A DNA stretch of 64,000 nt from Peptoniphilaceae bacterium (lineage in GTDB: Bacteria > Bacillota > Clostridia > Tissierellales > Peptoniphilaceae), in the NCBI GenBank assembly GCA_902363535.1, contig CABJAE010000012.1:1-64000 (forward strand), given 5' to 3'. A program made the translations under genes and the position numbers. Shown here piece by piece: positions 8,566-17,006 of this stretch. The notes beneath the pieces are model-generated. The model was not told the DNA's origin. It saw only the letters and a program-made list of their open reading frames with translations, and did not search any database. Each line of letters begins with the position of its first letter. Positions within the stretch are counted from its first letter, which is position 1.

Positions 8566-10457
8566 CATTGGAAAAAGAAGTATTAGAAGCTCTTCAATGT
8601 ATAAAAAATGGTGAAAATTTTATTTTAGAAGGTGGAGCAGGTAGTGGAAAAACATACTCCTTAATTTCCTTAATAAATGCACTCACAGAGGAATTACCAG
8701 ATATAAAGATAGTATGCATTACATATACAAATAATGCAGTTGCCGAAATTTTATCAAGAATAGAAAATGAGAATATTTGGGTTTCAACAATACATGAGTT
8801 TATATGGTCTCTTATCAGAAAATATCAGAATGAAATAAAAAATATTTTAGTTGAGCTTATTAACGATGATAATGAAAAGAACTTTAAAAAGCCAAAAGAT
8901 TTTTCTGAGGATTTAATTTCTAAAGAATATTTCGAAAATCTTTATGTGGATTATGATGAGTATTATTCTGTAACGCCAAATGAAGAAAATAGAGTGAAAA
9001 TCAGCCATAATCACATTTTGATTGTTGCAGAGAAAATGTTTGAGAAATATAAAAAAATAGCGGACATTTTAAAGGATATTGCAGATTGTATTTTTGTTGA
9101 TGAATATCAGGATACAAGTCCTTTAGTTGCTGATATTTTACTAAAGCATCTTGAGCAAAGCGATAAGAAAAATGTAATTGGTTTTTTTGGAGATTCAATG
9201 CAGTCTATATATGACGACGGAGTTGGTAATTTAAATCAATATAATTTAACTAAAATAGTAAAGACGCAAAACCGAAGAAATCCAAGAGTTGTAATCGAAG
9301 TAGCCAATAAGTTTAGAGATGATGATATTGAGCAAAGACCTTCAGAAGATATAAATGCACCTAATATGGAAAATGGTACTATTAGAGAAGGTAGTATTAA
9401 ATTTTTATATGGAACTGAAATAAATGATTTTATAAGTGTAAAGGGGAAGAATATTTTTGAATCTTGGGATTTTTCTGATGGAAAACAAACAAAAGAGTTA
9501 AGGCTAACACATAAATATAATGCTGAAATGACTGGCTTTAAAGACTTATATGATCTATATAATGCTGATTTGATAACTAAGCTTATAAGTGAGATAAAGA
9601 AAAAAATTGATAAGGGAAATTTAGACTGTAATAAGACTTTGGGAGAAATAGCGTTAGAGGTAAAACCGACATATAACAAAGTGGAGCTGTTAGATCAAAT
9701 TAACGGAAATGAAATTTATCAGTCAATATATAGTGTTTTAGAAGATGTGTCATGGGAAGAAGCTTACGAAAAATGTAGAATCACTAAGGAATCACTCATG
9801 TCATATAAATTAAATGGAATGAGTGGTAGATATGAAGCTAATTCTTATAGAGATAGGATTTTACGCAGATTAGATATATTAGAGGAGATTATTGAATTAT
9901 ATGAGGCTAATAGATTTAATGATTTTCTGAGAATAACAAAATTTTCTATTCATAATAGGAATGATAAGATTTGCCTTAAGCAAGCAATTGATTATCTTGT
10001 AAGTGAAGATAATCAAACGATAGAAAATGTATTAAAATTTGCGGAAGTAAAAGGGTTACTCAAAGAAGATGAATTGTTTAGTGATTATATTTCAAATAAA
10101 GGGTTTTATTTATGGGAGAGAATAAAAAAGATAACATTTAATCAATATAGAAAAAGCGTTTTATATTTAAAAGAATTTTCACCAATTTGTACTCAACATA
10201 GTGTTAAAGGTAGTGAATATGACAATGTATTGCTTGTATTAGAGTCTGATTGGAATAAATATGACTTTAGAACATTATTTGGTAAAGGATCTCCGAACTC
10301 TAATGTTCAGAAACGTACAAAAAAATTATTTTATGTATGTATAACAAGAGCAAAAAAGAATTTAATAATATATATGCCTACTGATGATTCTGACATATTA
10401 GAAAAAGCTAAAGAGTATTTTGGAGAAGAAAATGTTATAGATCTCTCTTCGATTTAA
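8553..10457 (+). CDS. gajB: Gabija-type GajB: UvrD/PcrA-like superfamily 1 helicase
   Basis: This is the second subunit of the Gabija-like pair. It carries the SF1A helicase motifs in order: Walker A GGAGSGKTYS (about 27-36), Ia TYTNNAVAEI, II VDEYQDTS (about 183-190), III GDSMQSIYDDG, IV-like QNRRNPRVVIE, V THSVKGSE-like QHSVKGSEYDNV (about 550) and VI VCITRAKKNL (about 594-603). At 634 residues it is longer than the founding GajB (about 490). The extra length lies between motifs IV and V. In the known system GajB is activated by DNA ends and works in complex with GajA. The start has GAGGAGG eight bases upstream and lies within the 3' end of gajA, so the two are coupled. Confidence 0.85.
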   Translation: MDTLTLEKEVLEALQCIKNGENFILEGGAGSGKTYSLISLINALTEELPDIKIVCITYTNNAVAEILSRIENENIWVSTIHEFIWSLIRKYQNEIKNILVELINDDNEKNFKKPKDFSEDLISKEYFENLYVDYDEYYSVTPNEENRVKISHNHILIVAEKMFEKYKKIADILKDIADCIFVDEYQDTSPLVADILLKHLEQSDKKNVIGFFGDSMQSIYDDGVGNLNQYNLTKIVKTQNRRNPRVVIEVANKFRDDDIEQRPSEDINAPNMENGTIREGSIKFLYGTEINDFISVKGKNIFESWDFSDGKQTKELRLTHKYNAEMTGFKDLYDLYNADLITKLISEIKKKIDKGNLDCNKTLGEIALEVKPTYNKVELLDQINGNEIYQSIYSVLEDVSWEEAYEKCRITKESLMSYKLNGMSGRYEANSYRDRILRRLDILEEIIELYEANRFNDFLRITKFSIHNRNDKICLKQAIDYLVSEDNQTIENVLKFAEVKGLLKEDELFSDYISNKGFYLWERIKKITFNQYRKSVLYLKEFSPICTQHSVKGSEYDNVLLVLESDWNKYDFRTLFGKGSPNSNVQKRTKKLFYVCITRAKKNLIIYMPTDDSDILEKAKEYFGEENVIDLSSI

Positions 10458-10548
10458 TTGAAAAGTAGGTACTATTTCTACTTATGTTTTATGCTGCTTT
10501 TTAATATTATTCTATAGAATGAAAAAAGATAATTACTATTTTTATTTT

Positions 10549-10582
10549 AAGAATACTCTTGCATGAGGGTATTCTTTTTTTA
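10549..10582 (+). terminator. Terminator of the AbiE-Gabija block
   Basis: AAGAATACTC pairs with GGGTATTCTT (one G-U) around an 8-base loop, followed by six T. The remainder of 10458-10778 is very AT-rich and I see no gene in it. The relaxase gene normally found next to mobC is absent here. Confidence 0.7.
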
Positions 10583-10778
10583 TTGTATTTACTAGAATAC
10601 TATATTTAAGTTCGGAAAGATATTTTTCAAATCATGTAGATTGATTTGAAAAATAAAAACATGATTATATTCATGAAAAATGCAGTATTTGATGTACCTA
10701 GTTTTTATTAAAAATGTAGAATTTCTCAGCTGGTATTTAATGTATTTATAAATTAAATTTTGATTTATATAATAAATT

Positions 10779-11120
10779 TCATTTTGATTTATTAAGAAGT
10801 AGGGAATGGATCTGCCATATTTCTTTTGATAATTTTTCTATCTGTTTATTCATTGATTTGATTTCATTCTTGTAAATAACACCAGTTGCATTAGTAGCTT
10901 TTGCAATCTGGTTTATATTATTTGTTGCATTTGAAAGTAGCCATTGTAAGTTTCTAAATGGTTCTAAATCTACTACATAAATTTCTTTTTCTAATACGCA
11001 TTTCCTAAGAAAGTGGGACATAGTTTTGCAGTTTGCAAGTTTCATTTTCTTTTCAAAAACTTCTTTTTCTTCCTTAGTTAGTTTTATTTCTATTCTTTCA
11101 TTTCTAAATCTATTTGCCAT
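10779..11120 (-). CDS. mobC: MobC-family relaxosome accessory protein (orphan)
   Basis: This is a small DNA-binding auxiliary protein that helps a relaxase nick oriT during plasmid or element mobilization. The 113-residue product begins MANRFRNERIEIKLTKEE, a ribbon-helix-helix N-terminus, then ANCKTMSHFLRKC (about 27-39). The C-terminal half, NLQWLLSNATNNINQIAKA and the coiled tail KEIWQIHSLL, is typical of Firmicute MobC proteins. I start at the ATG preceded by GGAG (reverse of CTCC 11126-11129); the longer frame runs through the terminator hairpin. No MobA/VirD2-type relaxase follows it: Gabija occupies that side. The element would depend on a relaxase supplied in trans. Confidence 0.75.
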   Translation of the reverse strand: MANRFRNERIEIKLTKEEKEVFEKKMKLANCKTMSHFLRKCVLEKEIYVVDLEPFRNLQWLLSNATNNINQIAKATNATGVIYKNEIKSMNKQIEKLSKEIWQIHSLLLNKSK

Positions 11121-11181
11121 TTTATTCTCCTTTATAAAATATATTTCGGGGTCTAAGGTTCTCCCTAACAAGGTAAAAATT

Positions 11182-11225
11182 AAAAAAATGGAGCATTCCG
11201 TAGAGGTCTGCTCCATTAATTTTTT
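11182..11225. terminator. Bidirectional hairpin between mobC and the tetR side
   Basis: ATGGAGCA (11188-11195) and TGCTCCAT (11209-11216) form a perfect 8-bp stem with an A-run on the left and a T-run on the right. It could stop transcription from either direction. Confidence 0.55.
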
Positions 11226-11226
11226 C

Positions 11227-11255
11227 GTAAGTGTCCGTACACTTACTGTGCTTGC
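11227..11255. other. Candidate oriT: inverted repeat plus nick-like sequence
   Basis: GTAAGTGT (11227-11234), CCGT and ACACTTAC (11239-11246) form a perfect 8-bp inverted repeat, followed at once by TGTGCTTGC. An inverted repeat directly before a short conserved nick region, upstream of mobC, is the usual layout of MOBP-type oriT sites. I infer oriT from position and shape; the nick site is not proven. Confidence 0.45.
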
Positions 11256-11391
11256 TATTAAAGTTATAAGCGTTAAGCGTGTATTAAGTTTTATTAATTA
11301 TACCGCATTTAAAGAAATTAATAAAGAAGTATAAAGGGCGTTCAAGCAAATATCTTAAATAAGATTACTAAATTTTAAAATAATTCATGTA

Positions 11392-11440
11392 TTGAAATTA
11401 ATTATCAAATGAGTTACAATAAAACTGACGGTAGCGTCGG
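11392..11440 (+). promoter_or_regulatory. Promoter and palindromic operator of the tetR-transporter operon
   Basis: TTGAAA (11392-11397), 17 bases, TACAAT (11415-11420) form a good promoter. Straddling the expected transcription start is CTGACGGTAGCGTCGG (11425-11440), an imperfect palindrome with 12 of 16 positions symmetric. A site of this kind over the start point suits autorepression by the TetR-type regulator encoded next. The stretch 11256-11391 shows nothing further. Confidence 0.6.
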
Positions 11441-11467
11441 AATTATTTATTGACAGGAGATAAAGTT

Positions 11468-12061
11468 TTGAATGATAAAAAATTGAAAGTTGGAGAAAAA
11501 AGGAAGTTAGAAATTCTGGAAGCGGCAAAGAAATGTTTCTTAGAAAAGGGTTTCCAAAATACAACTATGGAAGATGTTATAGAAAAAGTAAGTTTAAGTA
11601 AAGGTGGTGTTTACTATCATTATGGATCAACCTACGAAATGATTTATGATTTTATGAAATTAGGCATCAAATATAGAGGAGAGAAAAGCAAAACTATCGA
11701 CACATCTAAGTTAACGACTTTAGACGCAATTACTGAGATGATGATGGAAAGAATTTATGATGAAAATGAATTTAAAAGCATATATGCAATTTTTTTGAAA
11801 CTACAAAATGAAGATAAAAGATTGTGTGAAATGTTTGAAAATTTAAAAGAAACAAACACAGAAATTTTATCGTCTACTTTTCCTCTAAACGATAAGCTAT
11901 CATCTATTTTTGAAGATGAGTTTTTAGTGACATTTGTAAATACTTTGATTTTAGGATATGAAAGTTTAAATCAAAAAGAAATTTTTATTGAAAATAAAGA
12001 AACAATCAAAAAGATGTTAGAAGAATATTTGAAAAATAAATTTCCTGAATTATTAGGCTGA
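11468..12061 (+). CDS. TetR/AcrR-family transcriptional regulator
   Basis: This one-component repressor has an N-terminal TetR helix-turn-helix (about residues 10-55: KLEILEAAKKCFLEKGFQ, then TTMEDVIEKVSLSKGGVYYHYG, a classic match) and a helical ligand-binding C-terminal domain of unknown specificity. I choose the TTG at 11468, seven bases after AGGAGA; an upstream in-frame TTG at 11450 lacks a ribosome site. It is the first gene of a run that continues with a nickel/opine-type ABC importer and two ABC half-transporters. It probably represses this run in response to metal or metallophore status; that ligand is inference. Confidence 0.8.
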   Translation: MNDKKLKVGEKRKLEILEAAKKCFLEKGFQNTTMEDVIEKVSLSKGGVYYHYGSTYEMIYDFMKLGIKYRGEKSKTIDTSKLTTLDAITEMMMERIYDENEFKSIYAIFLKLQNEDKRLCEMFENLKETNTEILSSTFPLNDKLSSIFEDEFLVTFVNTLILGYESLNQKEIFIENKETIKKMLEEYLKNKFPELLG

Positions 12062-12081
12062 TCTTAAATTATGGTATAAAA

Positions 12082-13014
12082 ATGAATACAAAAAAGACAT
12101 TTTTAAAAAAACTTTATGAGCTAATAATGACATTATTAATTGTTAGTGTATTATCATTTGTTTTAATGAAATTATCTCCCGTCGATCCAGCCACTGCATA
12201 TGCTAAAAGACATATCGGAAGTCCATCACCTGAGCAAATTGAAGAAGTAAGAATAAGATTTGGTTTTGACAAACCTGTATATAAGCAATATTTTAACTGG
12301 ATTAAAAATCTTTTTTCTCTAGACTTAGGACAGTCTTTAAGCAATGGTAAACCAGTCTGGGATAATATAATGTTGGCTTTGCCAAAAACTTTATCTGTTG
12401 TTTTCTTTTCCGCAATATTGCAGGTAATTTTAGTATTATCTTTGGGATGTATTACTTTCTTATGGAAGAGCAAGATAATCAATAAGCTTATAAATCTTTT
12501 ATGCCTTATTGGTGTTTCAATTCCTAGCTTTTATATTGCTATTATCTTACTTGATATATTTGCAGTAAAGTGGGATTTGCTATCAGTAGCAGGTAATATT
12601 GGCATTACAAACTATCTACTTCCTGCAATAACTTTAGGGATATTTGGGGCTTCTTTTTATTATCCACTATTTAAAGACGCTTTAGATAAAGAAAATGGCG
12701 AATATTATATTATGTTTTTTAGAGCTAATGGTCTAAAGGAATTTACTTTGTTCGTGAAACATATATTGCCAAACTCGATAGTAAAGTTAATCCCAAATTT
12801 CTTTCAGAGCATTGGGCTTATGATTGCAAATGTGGCAATAGTGGAGGGAGTTTTTTCTATTCCAGGATTTGGATATTTGATTGTAAATTCTGTAATAAAT
12901 CGTGATGCAACGATGATTCATGGTTTGGTTTTCTTTTTAGCCTTATTTATTGCCATTGCTAATATAACATCCGATTTGATAAACGATCTTTTGATAAAGG
13001 AAAGGGGAGATTAA
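12082..13014 (+). CDS. ABC importer permease, NikB/DppB/CntB type
   Basis: This is an inner-membrane permease of the peptide/nickel/opine (PepT) ABC family. The 310 residues include the N-terminal TM helix, the family loop SPVDPATAYAKRHIGSPSPEQI (shown here by its first residues SPVDP), the FGFDKPVYKQY motif and a C-terminal binding-protein-dependent transport domain, with five or six membrane spans and the EAA-like loop around FRANGLKEFTLFVKHILPN. It has only a weak ribosome site and follows the regulator by 20 bases. Its stop overlaps the start of the next permease (TAATG), showing coupling. Confidence 0.85.
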   Translation: MNTKKTFLKKLYELIMTLLIVSVLSFVLMKLSPVDPATAYAKRHIGSPSPEQIEEVRIRFGFDKPVYKQYFNWIKNLFSLDLGQSLSNGKPVWDNIMLALPKTLSVVFFSAILQVILVLSLGCITFLWKSKIINKLINLLCLIGVSIPSFYIAIILLDIFAVKWDLLSVAGNIGITNYLLPAITLGIFGASFYYPLFKDALDKENGEYYIMFFRANGLKEFTLFVKHILPNSIVKLIPNFFQSIGLMIANVAIVEGVFSIPGFGYLIVNSVINRDATMIHGLVFFLALFIAIANITSDLINDLLIKERGD

Positions 13015-13790
13015 TGAAAATAAATAAAAGGACAGTATTTGCTTTCCTAGTGATTTTATTTATGTTCTTTGGAAGTTTTTTTGCCCCTAATGATCCCTTA
13101 GAAGTTAATCTTCCCATTAGATTTGCAAATCCAAGTTCTAAGTATCCTTTGGGAAATGATAGCATGGGCAGGTGTGTTTTATCGAGAATACTGTACGGGG
13201 GAAAAACTACATTATTTATGGTTATGACTGCATCAATTATTGTTTTTACTTTAGGTTTGCTTTTAGGAACTCTTACATCAAAGGTTACCATGAAAAAGAA
13301 TGTAATAGTAGATTCGATTATTAATGCTGTAACGGCTATACCACCAATTGCTTATTTAATCATATTTATAGCATCTTGGGGAAATGGAATAAAAACTACA
13401 TTAATTGCTTTGGTTGTTTCATATATTTTGAGATTTTTAAGGCTTGTTAGAACTCAAATAAATATTGAATACGATAAGGCTTATTGCACCTGTATGATTT
13501 CACTTGGTGCTTCAAAGACTAGGCTAGTTCTAGTTCATATACTACCCAATATATCATTGGACTTAGTTCATTATATTTGCTTGTCTTGTGCGGATATGAT
13601 TTTAGCAATTACTGGTTTTTCATTTATAGGAATTGGACTTGGAGAAAATGTTGTGGAGTGGGGTTCTATGATTTTAGAAGCAAGAGATTCAATATTTATT
13701 AAGCCAGAACTCATAATTTACCCAATTTTTGCAGTTTTTATTACTACAATGTCATTTAATATTATTGCAAAAGAAGCAAATAGAAGGTGA
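13014..13790 (+). CDS. ABC importer permease, NikC/DppC/CntC type
   Basis: This is the partner permease of the same importer, 258 residues. It has a first membrane span (about 7-22), the FANPSSKYPLGNDSMGR motif (PLGxDxxGR is the hallmark of NikC/DppC proteins), and five further spans with the EAA loop at SLGASKTRLVLVHILPN. The start overlaps the upstream stop by one base. The N-terminal part is shorter than in oligopeptide DppC proteins and closer to the compact nickel/opine type. Confidence 0.85.
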   Translation: MKINKRTVFAFLVILFMFFGSFFAPNDPLEVNLPIRFANPSSKYPLGNDSMGRCVLSRILYGGKTTLFMVMTASIIVFTLGLLLGTLTSKVTMKKNVIVDSIINAVTAIPPIAYLIIFIASWGNGIKTTLIALVVSYILRFLRLVRTQINIEYDKAYCTCMISLGASKTRLVLVHILPNISLDLVHYICLSCADMILAITGFSFIGIGLGENVVEWGSMILEARDSIFIKPELIIYPIFAVFITTMSFNIIAKEANRR

Positions 13791-13794
13791 AGAT

Positions 13795-14577
13795 ATGATT
13801 TTGGTTAATCAATTACAAGTTACAGATAAAAAAGGAAACAGTCTTTTAAATAATATTTCCCTTAGTATTCCTATGGCGAAAATTATTGGTCTCACTGGTC
13901 CAAGTGGTGCTGGGAAGACTACATTAATAAACGCAATACTCGGGATTTTATCAGAGGACTTGAAAGTAAGTTCTGGGAATATTACTATAGATGATTTCGA
14001 TATATTTGAAAAAGATAGTATCAATATCAACAATAGAAATATCGCTTTTATTCCTCAACTTCCCATGATTTCTTTTGACAAAAGGAAAAAAATAAAAAGT
14101 CAAATGATTGAAATTTATATTGCTAATCTTAATATAGATAAATCAGAAGCATTAAGTATAGCAAAAGATAAGCTCAAAAGCGTAAATCTTGAATATGAAA
14201 GAGTTTTAGATTCATATCCAACTGAACTTTCAGGAGGCATGATTCAGCGTGTGATATTAGCAATTTCTATGGGGCTAAATACTGATTATATAATTGCTGA
14301 TGAACCAACATCAGCCTTAGATAATTATAACTCATCATTATTTTTTGAATTGATTAAAGCAAATTTCAAAGGCAAAGGAATTTTATTAATAACACACGAT
14401 GCCGAAATTCTTAAAAAATATAGCGACTGCATCTATGTGATAGAAAATGGGTGTGTTATAGAAAAGGGGAGTAGTAAAGATATATTTGAAAGTCCTAAAG
14501 AGGAATGGACAAGAAAATTTGTTGAATGTAGTCAGAAGATATTAGATTCTGGAGGTGAATGGGAGTGGACGAAATAG
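13795..14577 (+). CDS. ABC importer ATPase, NikD/CntD type
   Basis: This ATP-binding subunit (260 residues) energises the importer. Walker A is GPSGAGKTT (about 36-44), the Q-loop is FIPQLPM, the signature is LSGGMIQR (about 145) and Walker B is IIADEPTSAL (about 168), followed by the H-loop THDAE. I start at ATG 13795 with AAGGTGA upstream; the earlier in-frame start lies deep in the permease gene. The C-terminal extension seen in oligopeptide OppD proteins is absent, as in the nickel/opine type. Confidence 0.85.
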   Translation: MILVNQLQVTDKKGNSLLNNISLSIPMAKIIGLTGPSGAGKTTLINAILGILSEDLKVSSGNITIDDFDIFEKDSININNRNIAFIPQLPMISFDKRKKIKSQMIEIYIANLNIDKSEALSIAKDKLKSVNLEYERVLDSYPTELSGGMIQRVILAISMGLNTDYIIADEPTSALDNYNSSLFFELIKANFKGKGILLITHDAEILKKYSDCIYVIENGCVIEKGSSKDIFESPKEEWTRKFVECSQKILDSGGEWEWTK

Positions 14578-15269
14578 CTATGAGTAACGTTAGTCTTTCT
14601 TTTGAAACAGTAAAGGGGACATTTAAAGCTCTAGATCAAATTTCCTTTTCACTTAAAAGGGGAGATAACTTAAGTTTAATTGGTGAAAGCGGATCTGGTA
14701 AAAGCACCATTGCAAAAGCATTAATAGGATTAGAAAGAATAGATGAAGGATCTATACTCTATGATTCTGTAGATATCTCAAAATTAAAATTAAAAAAAAT
14801 AAGAAAATATAGAAAAAATATCCAGTCTGTTTTCCAGGATACATCTGGTACTTTAAATCCTGGTATAAGCACTTTTAAAAATTTGGAAGAAGGGCTTATT
14901 AATTTAACAAACTTGTCGAAAAAGGAAAGAAAGGAAAAGGTGTTATTATTTTGCGAGGATTTACATTTAAAAAAGGAAATATTAGATGTGCCCGTTCACC
15001 AACTATCTGGAGGCGAGCAAAGAAGATTGTCGCTCATAAGAGCCCTTATGGTTAATCCTGATTTTTTAATACTAGATGAGGTTACGGCTGGGCTTGACTT
15101 ATTGACGATTGAAAAAGTACTAAATTTACTTTTTTATTATCAATCTAAGCATAGTATTTCTTATATTTTTATCACTCATGATATAAATCAAGCAAAACAG
15201 ATTTCAGATTATATCATAGAGATAAAGAAAGGAAAAATATTGAGAGAAGGAAAATTGCAAAGGAGATAG
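14559..15269 (+). CDS. ABC importer ATPase, NikE/CntF type
   Basis: This is the second ATPase of the pair, 236 residues from the ATG (or 234 from GTG 14565, which is better spaced from GGAGG). Walker A is GESGSGKST (about 42-50), the signature is LSGGEQRR (about 150), Walker B is LILDEVTAGLD (about 170) and the H-loop is FITHD. It overlaps the upstream ATPase gene by 19 bases. The GESGSGKST and VFQD-SGTLNP features match the peptide/nickel subfamily. Confidence 0.83.
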   Translation: MGVDEIAMSNVSLSFETVKGTFKALDQISFSLKRGDNLSLIGESGSGKSTIAKALIGLERIDEGSILYDSVDISKLKLKKIRKYRKNIQSVFQDTSGTLNPGISTFKNLEEGLINLTNLSKKERKEKVLLFCEDLHLKKEILDVPVHQLSGGEQRRLSLIRALMVNPDFLILDEVTAGLDLLTIEKVLNLLFYYQSKHSISYIFITHDINQAKQISDYIIEIKKGKILREGKLQRR

Positions 15270-15271
15270 AA

Positions 15272-16906
15272 ATGATCAAACTTAGAAAAAATATGATGGT
15301 TTTATTGGCACTTGTATTTAGTTTTTCAATTTTACTAGGAGGTTGCCAAAAGAATCAAGAAAAAGCTCAAGAAAATTCAAATGTAGCAAGTGAAAACACA
15401 AAAGATGAAAGCAAGAAGGTTTTAACCTTATGTACTGCTAAAGAACTGACAAACCTTACGACTTTAACAATGAATAAGGAAAATAATATGGCTTGTGGTT
15501 TAATTTACGAAACCCTAGTAGCTTATGAAAACGGTGAAATTGTACCAAAACTTGCTGAAAGCTTTGAATATAAAGATGATGACAAAACTTTAATCTTTAA
15601 ATTAAAGGAAGGGGTAAAGTTTTCAGATGGTGAAGATTTTAATGCTGATGCAGTGAAAAAAATATTAGACTTTGATAAGTCTAATCCTAACTTTGCAGGC
15701 ATTAGGGCTGTTGCAGAGATAAAATCAACAGAAGTTATTGATGATAATACGATTGCTGTTCATTATGAAAATCCGTCTAAATTTTATATAAATGGCTTTT
15801 GTTTCCAAAATGTATTGGGGATGCCATCTCCAAAGTCATTTACTGAGGGAAACTTTGAGACATTTACCGAAAATATAGGAACAGGTCCTTATGTATATGA
15901 AGAATTTAAATCTGGAGAATATACAAAATTTGTTAGAAATGAAAATTATCATGGGGAAAAACCTTACTATGATGAAGTTATTGTCAAATATATTCCCGAT
16001 GCTTCCTCAAGACTTCAAGCCTTAAATAAAGGGGAAATAGATTTAATTTATGGAGCAGATTTAATAAATTATGATGACTTCAAAAAAGGTTCTGAAATTA
16101 AGGATGTTACTGGAGAAGTCAATAAAAATAGGACTTTGACTAAGAATCTAATTTTAAATCCAAGTAAAAAAGAATTAGAAGATTTAAAAGTTCGCCAAGC
16201 AATTAATTATGCAATTAACAAAAAAGACATTGTCGACAGTTTAACATACTCATATGAAGATGTAGCTGAAACTTTATTCCCTAAAAATGTGGCTTATTGT
16301 GATGCAAATTATCCAACTAATTATAGTTATGCTCCTGAAAAGGCAAATAGCTTGCTAGATGAAGCGGGTTGGAAACTTAATAAAGATACAGGAATAAGAG
16401 AAAAGGACGGAAGTCCATTAAAGCTTCAATATGTTTACTGGTCAGATTTAGTACTTGCTAAGGAAACTGCACTTGCAATAAAGACGCAATTAAAAGAAGT
16501 AGGTATAGATGTTGACATAGTTGAAAAAGATCAAATGTCATGGTGGACAGATGGTATAAAGGGAGAATTCCATTTGACAACATGGAATACAGAGGGTTCT
16601 TATACTGAACCTCACAAGTTCTTACAAGAATCAGTAACTGAAATGGATCCACATTTAATGCCATTAAAAGCACTTTCAGATTCCAATATATATATTGACG
16701 CAATAAAGAAGGCTTCCACTTCTACAGATGAAGGGGAGATTAAAGACAATATACAAAAAGCTATAGTATATTCAAACGAAAACGCTATGGATTTGCCTCT
16801 TTCTTATTCAAAAGAAATGATTTTATATAGAAATGACAAAATTGATGGATATGACTTTACAAGTACACCACAATTTTTCAATATTTATAGTGTAAAAGCT
16901 AAATGA
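15272..16906 (+). CDS. Extracytoplasmic solute-binding lipoprotein, NikA/CntA-like (SBP family 5)
   Basis: This substrate receptor of the importer (544 residues) is a lipoprotein: the signal segment ends in the lipobox LLGGC (Cys about 25). It then carries the family-5 fold with GLIYETLVAYENGEIVPKLA (residues about 74-93), TGPYVYEE, VRNENYHGEKPYYDE and VRQAINYAINKK. The stretches LLDEAGWKLN, GIREKDGSPL and TWNTEGSYTEPHKFLQE align better by eye with the nickel-binding NikA than with oligopeptide OppA proteins. Nickel, nickel-histidine, or an opine metallophore complex (as for CntA) are the likely ligands. The exact one is not decided by sequence. Confidence 0.82.
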   Translation: MIKLRKNMMVLLALVFSFSILLGGCQKNQEKAQENSNVASENTKDESKKVLTLCTAKELTNLTTLTMNKENNMACGLIYETLVAYENGEIVPKLAESFEYKDDDKTLIFKLKEGVKFSDGEDFNADAVKKILDFDKSNPNFAGIRAVAEIKSTEVIDDNTIAVHYENPSKFYINGFCFQNVLGMPSPKSFTEGNFETFTENIGTGPYVYEEFKSGEYTKFVRNENYHGEKPYYDEVIVKYIPDASSRLQALNKGEIDLIYGADLINYDDFKKGSEIKDVTGEVNKNRTLTKNLILNPSKKELEDLKVRQAINYAINKKDIVDSLTYSYEDVAETLFPKNVAYCDANYPTNYSYAPEKANSLLDEAGWKLNKDTGIREKDGSPLKLQYVYWSDLVLAKETALAIKTQLKEVGIDVDIVEKDQMSWWTDGIKGEFHLTTWNTEGSYTEPHKFLQESVTEMDPHLMPLKALSDSNIYIDAIKKASTSTDEGEIKDNIQKAIVYSNENAMDLPLSYSKEMILYRNDKIDGYDFTSTPQFFNIYSVKAK

Positions 16907-16934
16907 GAATAGGTTAATAAATTGAATTTAAGGC

Positions 16935-16968
16935 AGGTCTATCTATAAAGTAGTGAATGGATAGACCT
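16935..16968 (+). terminator. Stem-loop between the importer and the ABC half-transporters
   Basis: AGGTCTATC and GATAGACCT form a perfect 9-bp stem with a 16-base loop, followed by a weak T-rich tail. It may be a partial terminator or an attenuator before the next two genes. Confidence 0.5.
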
Positions 16969-17006
16969 ATCTTATTATTACGAGGATTTATTAAGGAGGG
17001 GATTTG

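Noticed and set aside
16935-16968. Operon break between importer and half-transporters as two independent loci
   Set aside because: The hairpin lacks a strong T-run and no separate promoter is clear, so read-through is likely; I kept them as one functional cassette.
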